Source: Streptosporangium album
Lineage (GTDB): Bacteria > Actinomycetota > Actinomycetes > Streptosporangiales > Streptosporangiaceae
Reading direction: 5' to 3'
Assembly: GCF_014203795.1 (NCBI RefSeq)
Contig: NZ_JACHJU010000003.1
Coordinates: 558,001-622,000 of the forward strand
Length of the DNA stretch: 64,000 nt
Shown: piece after piece, positions 34,344 to 42,543 of the stretch
Position numbering within the stretch: the first letter of the stretch is position 1
Layout of the letters: each line of letters starts with the position of its first letter
The notes under the pieces: generated by a model
Database searches by the model: none
Told to the model about the DNA's origin: nothing
Seen by the model: the letters and a program-made list of their open reading frames with translations, nothing else
Position numbers and translations under genes: made by a program

Positions 34344-35390
34344 CTACTTCTTCTTGTTGCGCTTGTCGGCGTCGGAGACCACGCCGTTGGCGGCTCCAGC
34401 CGTAACCGGCTGGCGGGGGCTCTTGACCGCGGTCGCGGCCTTGCCGCCGTGGGAGGCGAGCCGGCGGGCGATCGCCTGGTAGCGCGGCTCGCGCTCCTTC
34501 AGCGTGACCAGCAGCGGCGTCGCGACGCACAGCGAGGAGTAGGTGCCGACGATCATGCCGACGAACAGGGCCAGCGACAGGTCCTTGAGCGTGCCGGCGC
34601 CGAACAGCGTGGTGCCGATGAACAGGATCGCCGCCACCGGCAGGATCGCCACCAGAGTGGTGTTCAGCGACCGGATCAGCGTGTGGTTCAGCGCGTTGTT
34701 GGCCGCCTGCGTGTAGGTCGTCTTGGAGGTCGTGCCGAGCTTGGCGGTGACCTCCTTGATCATGTCGAACACGACGACGGCGTCGTACAGCGAGTATCCG
34801 AGGATCGTCAGGAAGCCCAGCAGGGTCGCCGGAGTGACCTCGAAGCCGGACCACGCGTAGACGCCCGCGGTGATCACCAGGTCGTGCAGCAGCGCCACGA
34901 TGGCGCCCAGCGCCATCTTCCACTCGAAGGCGACCGTGAGGTACAGGATGATCGCCAGCATGAAGACGATGAGGCCGATGATGGCCTTGTCGGCCACCTG
35001 ACCGCCCCAGGAGGCGCCGATCACCTGAAGGTTGACCTGGTTCTGCGGCACGCCGAACTTGCTGGCGAGCGCCTTCTGAACCGTGGTCACCTCCTCGGGC
35101 GGCATGCTCTCGGTGGTGACCTGCCAGCCGTTGTTCGTCGTCTGCACGATGACCTGGTGAGGGCCGGCGTCACTGACGGTGCTTCGCACCTGCTCGATGT
35201 TGGCGGTCGGGGCCTTGAAGGAGAAGACCGATCCGCCCTTGAACTCCACGCCCAGGTTCAGGCCGTGCAGGACCAGGCCGGCGATGGAGATCACCAGAAG
35301 GGCGGCGGAGAGGCCGTACCAGAGCTTCTTGCGCCCGACGAAGTCGACATCGATCTCACCTCGGTACAGCCGGCGCGCGATGCCGGACAT
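34344..35390 (-). CDS. secF: Protein-export membrane protein SecF
   Basis: A 348-aa protein with six transmembrane helices, a periplasmic-type P1 domain after helix 1 (LGVEFKGGSVFSFK), and conserved YSLYDAVVVFDMIKE (TM4 region) and NHTLIRSLNTTLVAILPV motifs. The lysine-rich C-terminal tail (DADKRNKKK) is typical of actinobacteria. Its ATG shares one base with the secD stop (TGATG). With SecD it uses the proton-motive force to help SecYEG export. Confidence 0.96.
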   Translation of the reverse strand: MSGIARRLYRGEIDVDFVGRKKLWYGLSAALLVISIAGLVLHGLNLGVEFKGGSVFSFKAPTANIEQVRSTVSDAGPHQVIVQTTNNGWQVTTESMPPEEVTTVQKALASKFGVPQNQVNLQVIGASWGGQVADKAIIGLIVFMLAIILYLTVAFEWKMALGAIVALLHDLVITAGVYAWSGFEVTPATLLGFLTILGYSLYDAVVVFDMIKEVTAKLGTTSKTTYTQAANNALNHTLIRSLNTTLVAILPVAAILFIGTTLFGAGTLKDLSLALFVGMIVGTYSSLCVATPLLVTLKEREPRYQAIARRLASHGGKAATAVKSPRQPVTAGAANGVVSDADKRNKKK

Positions 35391-37183
35391 CAGGCCTCCT
35401 GCGGAACGGTCGTGGAGCCGGTGGGGCTCTGGCTCATACGCTCGGCGTCGAGACCGGAGAGCTTGTGGCCCTTGGCGAAGAACTTCCTCTTGGCGAGCAG
35501 GGCCACGAACGGCTTGGTGAACATGAACACCACGGCGATGTCGATGAGCGTGGTCAGGCCCATCGCGAACGCGAATCCGGCCACACCGCCGACCGCCAGG
35601 AAGTAGAGCACCACGGCGGCGATGAACATGACGGCGTCCGCGATCAGGATCGTCCGCCGGGCGCGGACCCAGGCGACCTCGACGGCCGTCCGCAGCGAAC
35701 GGCGGCCCTCCTTCATCTCGTCACGGATGCGTTCGAAGTAGACGATGAACGAGTCCGCGGTGATACCGATCGAGACGATCAGACCGATGATGTGCGACAG
35801 CGACAGGCGGAAGCCCGCGAACTCGCTGAGGAGCACCACGGCCTCGTAGGTCAGGACCGTGGCGACCACGAGGCTCAGCACCGAGACGATGCCCAGCCCC
35901 CGGTAGTAGAGCATCGAGTAGATGAGCACCAGGGCGAGGCCGATCGCACCGGCGATCAGGCCGCCGCGGAGCTGGTCGGCGCCCAGGGTGGAGGAGACCT
36001 CGTTAATGGAGCTCTTCTCGAACTTCAGCGGCAGCGCGCCGAACTTGAGCTGGCTGGCCAGCTCGTCGGCCGTCACCTGGGTGAAGTTTCCGGAGATCTG
36101 CGCCCGGCCGCCGGGGATGGGCTCCTGGATGACCGGCGCGGAGATCACCACGCCGTCCAGGACCATGGCGACCTGGTTGCGCGGCGCCTGCGAGTTGAAG
36201 GCGGTGGTGGTGACCTTCGACCACTGGTCGGGGCCCTGGCCCTTGAAGGAGAGCTGGACGAGCCACTCTCCGGTGGTCGGGTCCACGCCGGAGTTCGCGG
36301 TGTCGATCGAGCTGCCGGTCACGGCCGCCTTGTCGAGCACGTATTTGGCGCTGCCGTCCTGGCTGCAGGCGACGAACTGCTTGGCGGGGTCGTCCTGGGC
36401 ACCCTGCCCCTTGTGCTTGGCGCAGTCGAGCGTCTGGAACTGCTTGAGCACCGCCGGGTCGATACCGGTGGTGTCCACGCCCGCCATCGGGTCGTCGGCC
36501 GGGGCCGTCGGAGCGGTGCTCTGGCTCGGCTTGGCGGACGGGGTCGCGTCCTTGCCCGTGGTGTTCTTGCCCGCACCGTTCTGGTCGGCCTTCTTGCCCG
36601 GCCGGTCCGAGGGAGCGGGCGTGGCACCCGGGCTCGGGTTGGTGAGCGCGGAGGAGAGACCGCGACCGGCGGGCGAGGCGGTCGGGCTCGACGTGGCCGA
36701 CTGTGACGGCCGGGGAGCCTTGGAGGTCTGCTTACCGGTGGCCGTGGGAGAGGCCGACGGCGTCGGCGCCTCGGTGGGCAGCTGGCCAGGAGGCGGGGGC
36801 GACCCGGCCGCGACCGCCAGCACCTGGCGGAATCGCAGCTCCGCAGTGGTGCCGACCAGCTTGACGACTTCTTCCTGGCCTACGCCGGGGACGGAGATGA
36901 CGATGTTGTCACCGGACTTGGCGACCTCGGCGTCGGAGATTCCGCTGCCGTTCACCCGGTTTCGGATGATGCCAACCGCCAGGTTGAGGCTCTCATCGGT
37001 GGGAGCGCTGCCGTTCGGCGTGATGGGCCGCAGCGTCACTGTCGTGCCGCCGGCGAGGTCGAGGCCATATTCCGGGGTGAATGCCCTGTTCAGGAACATA
37101 ACACCGCCCATGGCGAGAATAATCACCAGAAGCACCAGGAGCATACGCCCCGGTCTGTTCTGGCCGCTGATCGGTCGGGCCAC
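35390..37183 (-). CDS. secD: Protein-export membrane protein SecD with a long low-complexity insert
   Basis: A 597-aa protein from GTG 37183. TM1, then YGLDLAGGTTVTLRPI, a P1 domain interrupted by a Pro/Ser/Thr/Ala-rich insert (about residues 125-235), then the conserved MVLDGVVISAPVIQEPIPGG and five C-terminal helices with LSLSHIIGLIVSIGITADSF and VYFERIRDE. The insert lies in the extracytoplasmic part; similar but variable inserts occur in actinobacterial SecD. Part of the yajC-secD-secF operon. Confidence 0.96.
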   Translation of the reverse strand: MARPISGQNRPGRMLLVLLVIILAMGGVMFLNRAFTPEYGLDLAGGTTVTLRPITPNGSAPTDESLNLAVGIIRNRVNGSGISDAEVAKSGDNIVISVPGVGQEEVVKLVGTTAELRFRQVLAVAAGSPPPPGQLPTEAPTPSASPTATGKQTSKAPRPSQSATSSPTASPAGRGLSSALTNPSPGATPAPSDRPGKKADQNGAGKNTTGKDATPSAKPSQSTAPTAPADDPMAGVDTTGIDPAVLKQFQTLDCAKHKGQGAQDDPAKQFVACSQDGSAKYVLDKAAVTGSSIDTANSGVDPTTGEWLVQLSFKGQGPDQWSKVTTTAFNSQAPRNQVAMVLDGVVISAPVIQEPIPGGRAQISGNFTQVTADELASQLKFGALPLKFEKSSINEVSSTLGADQLRGGLIAGAIGLALVLIYSMLYYRGLGIVSVLSLVVATVLTYEAVVLLSEFAGFRLSLSHIIGLIVSIGITADSFIVYFERIRDEMKEGRRSLRTAVEVAWVRARRTILIADAVMFIAAVVLYFLAVGGVAGFAFAMGLTTLIDIAVVFMFTKPFVALLAKRKFFAKGHKLSGLDAERMSQSPTGSTTVPQEA

Positions 37184-37230
37184 TGGTCGTCAGTTCTTTC
37201 GGCTATAGGGGTGGTCGGTGAGCCTGGTCA

Positions 37231-37599
37231 TCACTTCTTCGACGAATCCTGGTCCTCACCGTACGGCTGGACGCTCTCCACCACATTGTCGTCCACAACA
37301 TCGGTGGACTTGACATCGTCGCCCTCGGCGTCGTCGACCGGGGTCAGCACCCGGCCGATCGCGGCCTTGATCCAACGGGTCTCGACACCGGGCGCGATCT
37401 CCAGGATCACGTCGTCGGCATCGATCGCCACCACGGTCGCGAAAAGGCCGGTCGTGGTCATGATGCGGGTCCCCGGGGCCAGGGAGTTCTGCATCTGGGC
37501 CTGCTCCTGCTGCCGCTTGCGCTGAGGCCGGATGAGCAGGAAGTAGAACACCACGACCATCAGGGCGATCATGATAAGGCTCGAATAGTTGCCGCCCAT
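37231..37599 (-). CDS. yajC: Preprotein translocase accessory subunit YajC
   Basis: A 122-aa protein: one N-terminal transmembrane helix (LIMIALMVVVFYFLLIRPQR) and a small beta-rich cytoplasmic domain (LAPGTRIMTTTGLFATVVAI), then an acidic tail. It is 47 nt upstream of secD and in the same operon. The 226-bp gap to ruvB (37600-37825) must hold the operon promoter; I see no clear motif there. Confidence 0.93.
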   Translation of the reverse strand: MGGNYSSLIMIALMVVVFYFLLIRPQRKRQQEQAQMQNSLAPGTRIMTTTGLFATVVAIDADDVILEIAPGVETRWIKAAIGRVLTPVDDAEGDDVKSTDVVDDNVVESVQPYGEDQDSSKK

Positions 37600-37825
37600 G
37601 GGGCCGCTCCTTACGCTTTGGAATGACCGGCCTGGCGCCGGACGTCGTATACGGCACGCCGCTCAGCACGTCAGCCTACACAGCCAGCCAGGCCACGGAG
37701 TTTAGGCGAGCTGTTAGGAACGCGGCAACGAAGTCACGAACTGGCGCGCGGGGAAGTTCCCATTTCGATATCGTTGTCACCGATCTGTGATCAACTCTGT
37801 ACGGTTTCCCTACCAAGAACCAACG

Positions 37826-38884
37826 TCAGGCATGGCCCGGATCATCCTCAAGATCGACGATCATCGAGGCGCCGAACGCGTCCGGCGGCGGCGTCAGCCC
37901 CAGATGGACCCAGGCGGCGGCCGTCGCGACCCGGCCCCGGGGCGTGCGCGCCAGCAGACCCTGGCGGACCAGGAACGGCTCCGCGACCACCTCGACCGTC
38001 TCCGGCTCCTCCCCCACCGCGACGGCCAGCGTGGACAACCCCACCGGACCGCCCCCGAACTTGCGCAGCAGCGCCCCGAGCACGGCCCGGTCAAGCCGGT
38101 CCAGTCCCTCGGCGTCCACCTCGTAGAGGTTGAGGGCCGCCGAGGCGACGTCCTTGGTGACCACCCCGTCGGCCCGCACCTCGGCGAAGTCACGGACTCG
38201 GCGCAGCAGCCGGTTGGCGATGCGGGGCGTGCCCCGCGACCGCACGGCGATCTCGTGCGCCGCGTCGCCGGGAAGCTCCAGGCCGAGCAGCCGCGAGGAA
38301 CGCCGGAGCACCTGCTCGAGCTCGGCCACGTCGTAGAAGTCCATGTGCGCGACGAAGCCGAACCGGTCGCGGAGCGGAGCGGGCAGCAGCCCGGCCCGGG
38401 TGGTGGCCCCGACCAGGGTGAACGGTGCGACCTCCAGCGGGATCGCGGTCGCCCCCGGCCCCTTGCCCACCACGATGTCGACGCGGAAGTCCTCCATCGC
38501 GAGATAGAGCATCTCCTCCGCGGGACGGGCCATCCGGTGGATCTCGTCGATGAAGAGGACCTCTCCCTCCGAGATGGTCGACAGGATCGCCGCCAGGTCG
38601 CCCGCCCGCTCCAGCGCGGGGCCGGAGGTGATCCGGAGCGGAACGGACAGCTCCGTCGCGATGATCATGGAGAGGGTCGTCTTGCCGAGACCGGGCCCGC
38701 CGCTCATCAGCACGTGGTCCGGTGGCCGGTTGCGCCGCAGCGCGCTCTGCAGGACCAGCGACAGCTGCTCGCGCACGCGCGCCTGGCCGATGAACTCCTC
38801 CAGCCGCTTGGGGCGCAGCGCCGCCTCGATCAGCCGCTCGTCACCCTCGACCTCGGGTGACACCAGATCACGCTCGGAGCTCAC
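37826..38884 (-). CDS. ruvB: Holliday junction DNA helicase RuvB
   Basis: A 352-aa AAA+ motor. Walker A is GGPGLGKTT, Walker B EVLFIDEIHRM, sensor 1 LVGATTRAGLL, and the C-terminal winged helix includes GPVGLSTLAVAVGEE. Its GTG start (38884) overlaps the stop of a 44-codon ORF that lies between ruvA and ruvB. It drives branch migration with RuvA. Confidence 0.97.
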   Translation of the reverse strand: MSSERDLVSPEVEGDERLIEAALRPKRLEEFIGQARVREQLSLVLQSALRRNRPPDHVLMSGGPGLGKTTLSMIIATELSVPLRITSGPALERAGDLAAILSTISEGEVLFIDEIHRMARPAEEMLYLAMEDFRVDIVVGKGPGATAIPLEVAPFTLVGATTRAGLLPAPLRDRFGFVAHMDFYDVAELEQVLRRSSRLLGLELPGDAAHEIAVRSRGTPRIANRLLRRVRDFAEVRADGVVTKDVASAALNLYEVDAEGLDRLDRAVLGALLRKFGGGPVGLSTLAVAVGEEPETVEVVAEPFLVRQGLLARTPRGRVATAAAWVHLGLTPPPDAFGASMIVDLEDDPGHA

Positions 38885-39015
38885 GCCGGTCCACCCTCAC
38901 TCGTGCCGCCACGGTCGTCCCGGCTCCACGCGCCCGCGCGGGCGGCTTCCTTCTCGTCGTGCATGTCCGGGAGCTCGTCGTGTATGTCCAGCCGCACCGC
39001 GGAGTGCCCCCTCAT
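38881..39015 (-). CDS. 44-aa ORF coupled at both ends between ruvA and ruvB
   Basis: ATG 39013-39015 overlaps the ruvA stop (ATGA) and the TGA stop overlaps the ruvB GTG (GTGA), so the frame fills the gap exactly. The product is highly charged (starts MRGHSAVRLDIHDELPDMHD, ends in a Gly-rich tail), with no membrane segment. Whether the peptide matters, or the frame only keeps ribosomes moving from ruvA to ruvB, is unknown. In most bacteria ruvA and ruvB abut directly. Confidence 0.6.
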   Translation of the reverse strand: MRGHSAVRLDIHDELPDMHDEKEAARAGAWSRDDRGGTSEGGPA

Positions 39016-39632
39016 CGGACGCTCAGCGCGCCCAGCGCGGCCTTGAGCAACGTCGCCACCTGCGGAGTGCGGCCCTGTGCCACCTCGGCGTCGGCCTGGG
39101 GGGTGACGACGGCGACGGCCTCGTCGGCGTCCCTGGCCGAGTAGCCGAGCCCCACCAGGCCGGAGTGGACCTGGTCCCGCCAGGCGGGCACGGCCGCGCC
39201 GCCGTTGAGGGCGGCGTTGACGGCCTGATCGGGCGTGCCGAGCTTGTCCTTGAGATCGACGATGATCCGCTGGGCCCCCTTGGGCCCGACCCCGGGAACC
39301 CTGGTCAACGCCTTCACATCGGCGCTCGCCACGGCCATCCGGAGCGCGTTGGGGGTGTGGACGGCCAGCATCGCCAGAGCGACCTTGGGGCCGACCCCGT
39401 TGGCCGTCTGCAGCATCTCGAAGACGCCGCGCTCGTCGTCGCCGGCGAAGCCGAACAGCGTCAGCGACTCCTCCCTGACCACGAGCGAGGTGGCCAGCCG
39501 GGCCTCCTCACCGACCCGGAGCGTCGCCAGCGTGCCCGGCGTGCAGTGGACCAGCATGCCCACCCCGCCGACCTCGACCACCGCACCGTCGGGCGCGATC
39601 GCGGCCACCCGTCCCCGCACCGAGGCGATCAC
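39012..39632 (-). CDS. ruvA: Holliday junction DNA helicase subunit RuvA
   Basis: A 206-aa protein starting at GTG 39632, which shares one base with the ruvC TAG stop. OB-fold domain I (MIASVRGRVAAI, LTLFGFAGDDER), helix-hairpin-helix domain II (GVGPKVALAMLA, VPGVGPKGAQRIIVDLKDKL), and domain III at the C-terminus contacting RuvB (GLVGLGYSARDADEAV). Normal length. Confidence 0.96.
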   Translation of the reverse strand: MIASVRGRVAAIAPDGAVVEVGGVGMLVHCTPGTLATLRVGEEARLATSLVVREESLTLFGFAGDDERGVFEMLQTANGVGPKVALAMLAVHTPNALRMAVASADVKALTRVPGVGPKGAQRIIVDLKDKLGTPDQAVNAALNGGAAVPAWRDQVHSGLVGLGYSARDADEAVAVVTPQADAEVAQGRTPQVATLLKAALGALSVR

Positions 39633-40237
39633 TATGGAGTTCCCTTCGAATATCCGGCCCGGCCCCGCCCCCGGAAATAGGCGGCGGCGGTCGTTCCCTG
39701 CCCGGTCCTGGTCTTGGCCAGCGCCTCGGCCAGCCGGTTCTGCGCTCCGCCGCGCCACACGTGGCAGATCGCCAGCGCCAGCGCGTCGGCGGCGTCGGCG
39801 GGCTTGGGCATGGCGTCCAGCCGGAGCAGCCGGGTCACCATGGTCCCCACCTGCTGCTTGTCGGCCGTGCCGCTGCCGGTGATCGCGGCCTTGACCTCGG
39901 AGGGCGTGTGCAACGCCACCGGCAGCCCCCGGCGGGACGCGCACAGGATCGCCACGGCGGACGCCTGCGCGGTGCCCATCACGGTCCTGAGGTTGTGCTG
40001 GGCGAAGACCCGCTCCACGGCCACCGCGTCGGGCTCGACCTCGTCGAGCCACTGCTCGATGCCCTCCTCGATCGCCACCAGCCTGGTCCCGATCTCGTCG
40101 TCGGCTAGGGTCCGGACGACCCCGACCTTGACGAGGCTCAGCGGCGCTCCGGGCCGCCCTTCGACCGCCCCGAGCCCGCACCGGGTCAGCCCCGGATCGA
40201 CCCCCATCACCCGCAGCTCGGGCAATCGCACCGACAC
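39632..40237 (-). CDS. ruvC: Crossover junction endodeoxyribonuclease RuvC
   Basis: A 201-aa Holliday-junction resolvase from GTG 40237 with GGCGGAGG upstream. The acidic catalytic residues are visible in VMGVDPGLTRCG, AVERVF and the C-terminal DAADALALAICH. It is first of the ruvC-ruvA-sORF-ruvB operon and carries an SOS box in its promoter. Confidence 0.96.
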   Translation of the reverse strand: MSVRLPELRVMGVDPGLTRCGLGAVEGRPGAPLSLVKVGVVRTLADDEIGTRLVAIEEGIEQWLDEVEPDAVAVERVFAQHNLRTVMGTAQASAVAILCASRRGLPVALHTPSEVKAAITGSGTADKQQVGTMVTRLLRLDAMPKPADAADALALAICHVWRGGAQNRLAEALAKTRTGQGTTAAAYFRGRGRAGYSKGTP

Positions 40238-40248
40238 GCCTCCGCTCG

Positions 40249-40264
40249 CCGAACACCTGTTCGG
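40249..40264 (-). promoter_or_regulatory. LexA (SOS) box upstream of ruvC
   Basis: CCGAACACCTGTTCGG is a 7+2+7 palindrome containing GAAC-N4-GTTC, the actinobacterial/Gram-positive SOS consensus. It is 12 bp before the ruvC start. Confidence 0.8.
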
Positions 40265-40475
40265 TGCCCGACTCTACCGCGTGGGAGCACCTCACGCACG
40301 GCTGCCCGCACCACCGCTCGGAAGATGGTCGAGCACGTACGGCCCGGCCCGGAAGACGGCGTCGAGATGCCGGCGCCGGCCGTGGCGGGAGACCCCCGGG
40401 ATGACCGGCGGATCGACCTCCTCAGGTGCCGGGCGGCCGGCCCCGAGGAACTGCCCGGCCGGGGGACGGCGCTCC

Positions 40476-40690
40476 CTACAGGTGCTGGGCGGCCAGACCG
40501 CCGGTCGGCACGGACCCGCCGAGCAGCAGGATCAGCCAGGCGGTGAAGAGCCGTTCGATCTGCTCGATCTGCTCGATGAAACCGTGCAGCACGCCGTTGT
40601 ACCCGTGGGTGCGCTCGGCGGCCCTGATGGTGCATGCGGTCACGAAGACCGCGATGAAGCCGTCGGCCTTCTCGGAGTGTCCTTGAGGGA
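40476..40690 (-). pseudogene. Unidentified coding remnant upstream of ruvC
   Basis: The reverse frame reads LLPQGHSEKADGFIAVFVTA, RAAERTHGYNGVLHGFIEQI and LFTAWLILLLGGSVPTGGL before TAG 40476-40478. It has coding-like composition and one hydrophobic segment, but no start codon or ribosome site; the frame continues back into the yebC terminator. It is either a truncated gene or a very small membrane protein with a start I cannot see. The rest of the ruvC-yebC gap (40265-40475) holds nothing further. Confidence 0.3.
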
Positions 40691-40726
40691 GCAGAGCGCA
40701 CAGGCGGCTCGGATCCCCCCAGACGG

Positions 40727-40764
40727 CGGAACACCCGCCTCCGGTGCCGGAGACGGGTGTTCCG
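40727..40764 (-). terminator. Terminator of the yebC transcript
   Basis: An 11-bp stem CGGAACACCCG/CGGGTGTTCCG encloses a second stem CTCCGG/CCGGAG. It starts 9 nt after the yebC stop. Confidence 0.8.
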
Positions 40765-40772
40765 CAAGGGGC

Positions 40773-41525
40773 CTACACGTCGAGCTTCTCCAGAACCTCG
40801 TCGGAGACGTCGAAGTTGGCCCAGACGTTCTGGACGTCGTCGCTGTCCTCCAGGGCGTCGATCAGCCTGAAGACCTTGCGCGCGCCGTCCTCGTCGAGGG
40901 GGACGTTCATCGTCGGCAGGAAGCTGGACTCCGCCGAGTCGTAGTCGATCCCGGCGTCCTGCAGGGCCTTGCGGACCGGGACGAGGTCGGTGGCCTCGGC
41001 GACGACCTCGAACTGGTCACCCAGGTCGTTGACCTCCTCGGCACCCGCGTCGAGGACCGCGGTCAGCACGTCGTCCTCTCCCAGCTCACCCTTGGGGACG
41101 AGCACGACGCCCTTGCGGTTGAACATGTAGGAGACCGAGCCGGGATCGGCCAGGGAGCCGCCGTTGCGGGTCAGGGCGACCCGGACCTCGGAGGCCGCGC
41201 GGTTGCGGTTGTCGGTCAGGCACTCGATGAGCACCGCGACGCCGCCGGGGGCGTAGCCCTCGTACATGATGGTCTGCCAGTCGGCGCCACCGGCCTCCAG
41301 GCCACCGCCGCGCTTGCGGGCGCGCTCGATGTTGTCGATCGGAACCGAACTCTTGCGCGCCTTGGTGATGGCGTCGTACAGCGTCGGATTGCCGTCCGGG
41401 TCGGGGCCGCCGGTCCGGGCCGCGACCTCGATGTTCTTGATGAGCTTGGCGAACAGCTTGCCTCGCTTGGAGTCAAGCGCGGCCTTCTTGTGCTTCGTCG
41501 TCGCCCATTTGGAGTGGCCGGACAT
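40773..41525 (-). CDS. yebC: YebC/PmpR-family protein
   Basis: A 250-aa protein starting MSGHSKWATTKHKKAALDSK, the invariant YebC opening, with GRGGGLEAGG-like loop (RKRGGGLEAGGADWQT) and MYEGYAPGGVAVLIE. Long described as a transcriptional regulator; recent work on the family points to a role in translation of difficult peptide motifs. It is 3 nt after pdxT, so co-transcribed with it. Confidence 0.95.
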   Translation of the reverse strand: MSGHSKWATTKHKKAALDSKRGKLFAKLIKNIEVAARTGGPDPDGNPTLYDAITKARKSSVPIDNIERARKRGGGLEAGGADWQTIMYEGYAPGGVAVLIECLTDNRNRAASEVRVALTRNGGSLADPGSVSYMFNRKGVVLVPKGELGEDDVLTAVLDAGAEEVNDLGDQFEVVAEATDLVPVRKALQDAGIDYDSAESSFLPTMNVPLDEDGARKVFRLIDALEDSDDVQNVWANFDVSDEVLEKLDV

Positions 41526-41528
41526 CGC

Positions 41529-42119
41529 CTAGAGCTCCCTCACCATCTCAACGAAGTATGAATGCACACCGACATCCCCGGTAAGTTCCGGGTGGAAGGA
41601 CGTGGCGAGCAGCGGTCCCTGACGGACCGCGACGATCCTATCCTCAGCTTCGGCCCGGGCCAGCACTTCGACCCCGGGCCCGACGGATTCCACCCACGGC
41701 GCACGGATGAACACCGCACGCAACGCGCCGCGGCCGGCGAAGTCGATGTCGGCCTCGAAGGATGCGACCTGCCGGCCGAAGGCGTTGCGGCGGACCACCA
41801 TGTCGATGCCCCCGATCGTCTGCTGACCGTCGACACCGGCCTCGATCCGGTCGGCCAGCATGATCATGCCCGCGCAGGACCCATAGGCGGGCATGCCGTT
41901 CTTGATCCTCAGACGGAGCGGCTCAAGCAGGTCGAAGGTCTCGGCGAGCTTCCACATGGTGGTGGACTCCCCGCCGGGGATGACCAGGCCGTCGACCGCC
42001 TCCAGCTCGCCGGGTCGCCGTACGGCAACCGCCTTGGCGCCCGCCACCTCCAGGGAGCGCAGGTGCTCACGCACGTCTCCCTGCAGGGCGAACACACCGA
42101 TTGTCGGGGCGATGCTCAC
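41529..42119 (-). CDS. pdxT: PLP synthase glutaminase subunit PdxT
   Basis: A 196-aa class I-like glutaminase. GTG 42119 is chosen for the AAGGA site 8 nt upstream and the family start IGVFALQGDVREH. The nucleophile Cys is in YGSCAGMIML, with GGESTTMWKL before it and the His/Glu pair in TSFHPELTGD. It supplies ammonia to PdxS for pyridoxal 5'-phosphate synthesis. The partner pdxS lies 2.2 kb upstream, separated by phoD. Confidence 0.95.
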   Translation of the reverse strand: MSIAPTIGVFALQGDVREHLRSLEVAGAKAVAVRRPGELEAVDGLVIPGGESTTMWKLAETFDLLEPLRLRIKNGMPAYGSCAGMIMLADRIEAGVDGQQTIGGIDMVVRRNAFGRQVASFEADIDFAGRGALRAVFIRAPWVESVGPGVEVLARAEAEDRIVAVRQGPLLATSFHPELTGDVGVHSYFVEMVREL

Positions 42120-42189
42120 CAGTGGTCCTTTCAAGATGCTCGAAATGCTCTCTCAGCGTATGGCCACTGGGCTCGCCGCCCAAACCGGG

Positions 42190-42345
42190 TCAGGCGACGA
42201 CGGGGGCGCCGTGCGAGGTGTGGTCGGCGTCGACCCGCTCCAGGCTCCTCACGTGGTGGCGCCTGCCGTACAGGACGGCCATTCCCGCCAGGCAGCAGGA
42301 CGCGCCGAGAAAGTACGGCACCGCGGGGGCGATCTCCTCTGATCT
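42190..42345 (-). pseudogene. C-terminal scrap of a membrane transporter (MFS-like)
   Basis: The reverse frame reads SEEIAPAVPYFLGASCCLAG, MAVLYGRRHHVRSLERVDAD, and ends at TGA 42190-42192. It resembles the last transmembrane helix and charged tail of a major-facilitator transporter. An in-frame stop closes it on the upstream side and there is no start. The rest of 42120-42543 holds no gene; short GC-rich inverted repeats near 42505-42535 may end the phoD transcript. Confidence 0.45.
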
Positions 42346-42543
42346 TTCGGATCACGCCTCGGCACAGATCGTTGTGAGTGACCATCGGCCACTGTATGGC
42401 TGAGCGGTAGCAGAGATGGCGCGGCTCTCCCGAAAGGCCGTGGGTAGGATCGTCCATCGTCATGCTCAGCTCATCAGGGTCAGCCTGGCTAAGTGGTAGC
42501 CCGGAGAGAGGGCGACGCCCCGAAGGACGCCGCCCCGAGGCGG

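Noticed and set aside
40325..40767. Plus-strand frames in the ruvC-yebC gap
   Set aside because: Composition follows the reverse-strand remnant and GC-rich hairpins; no start signals or family features.
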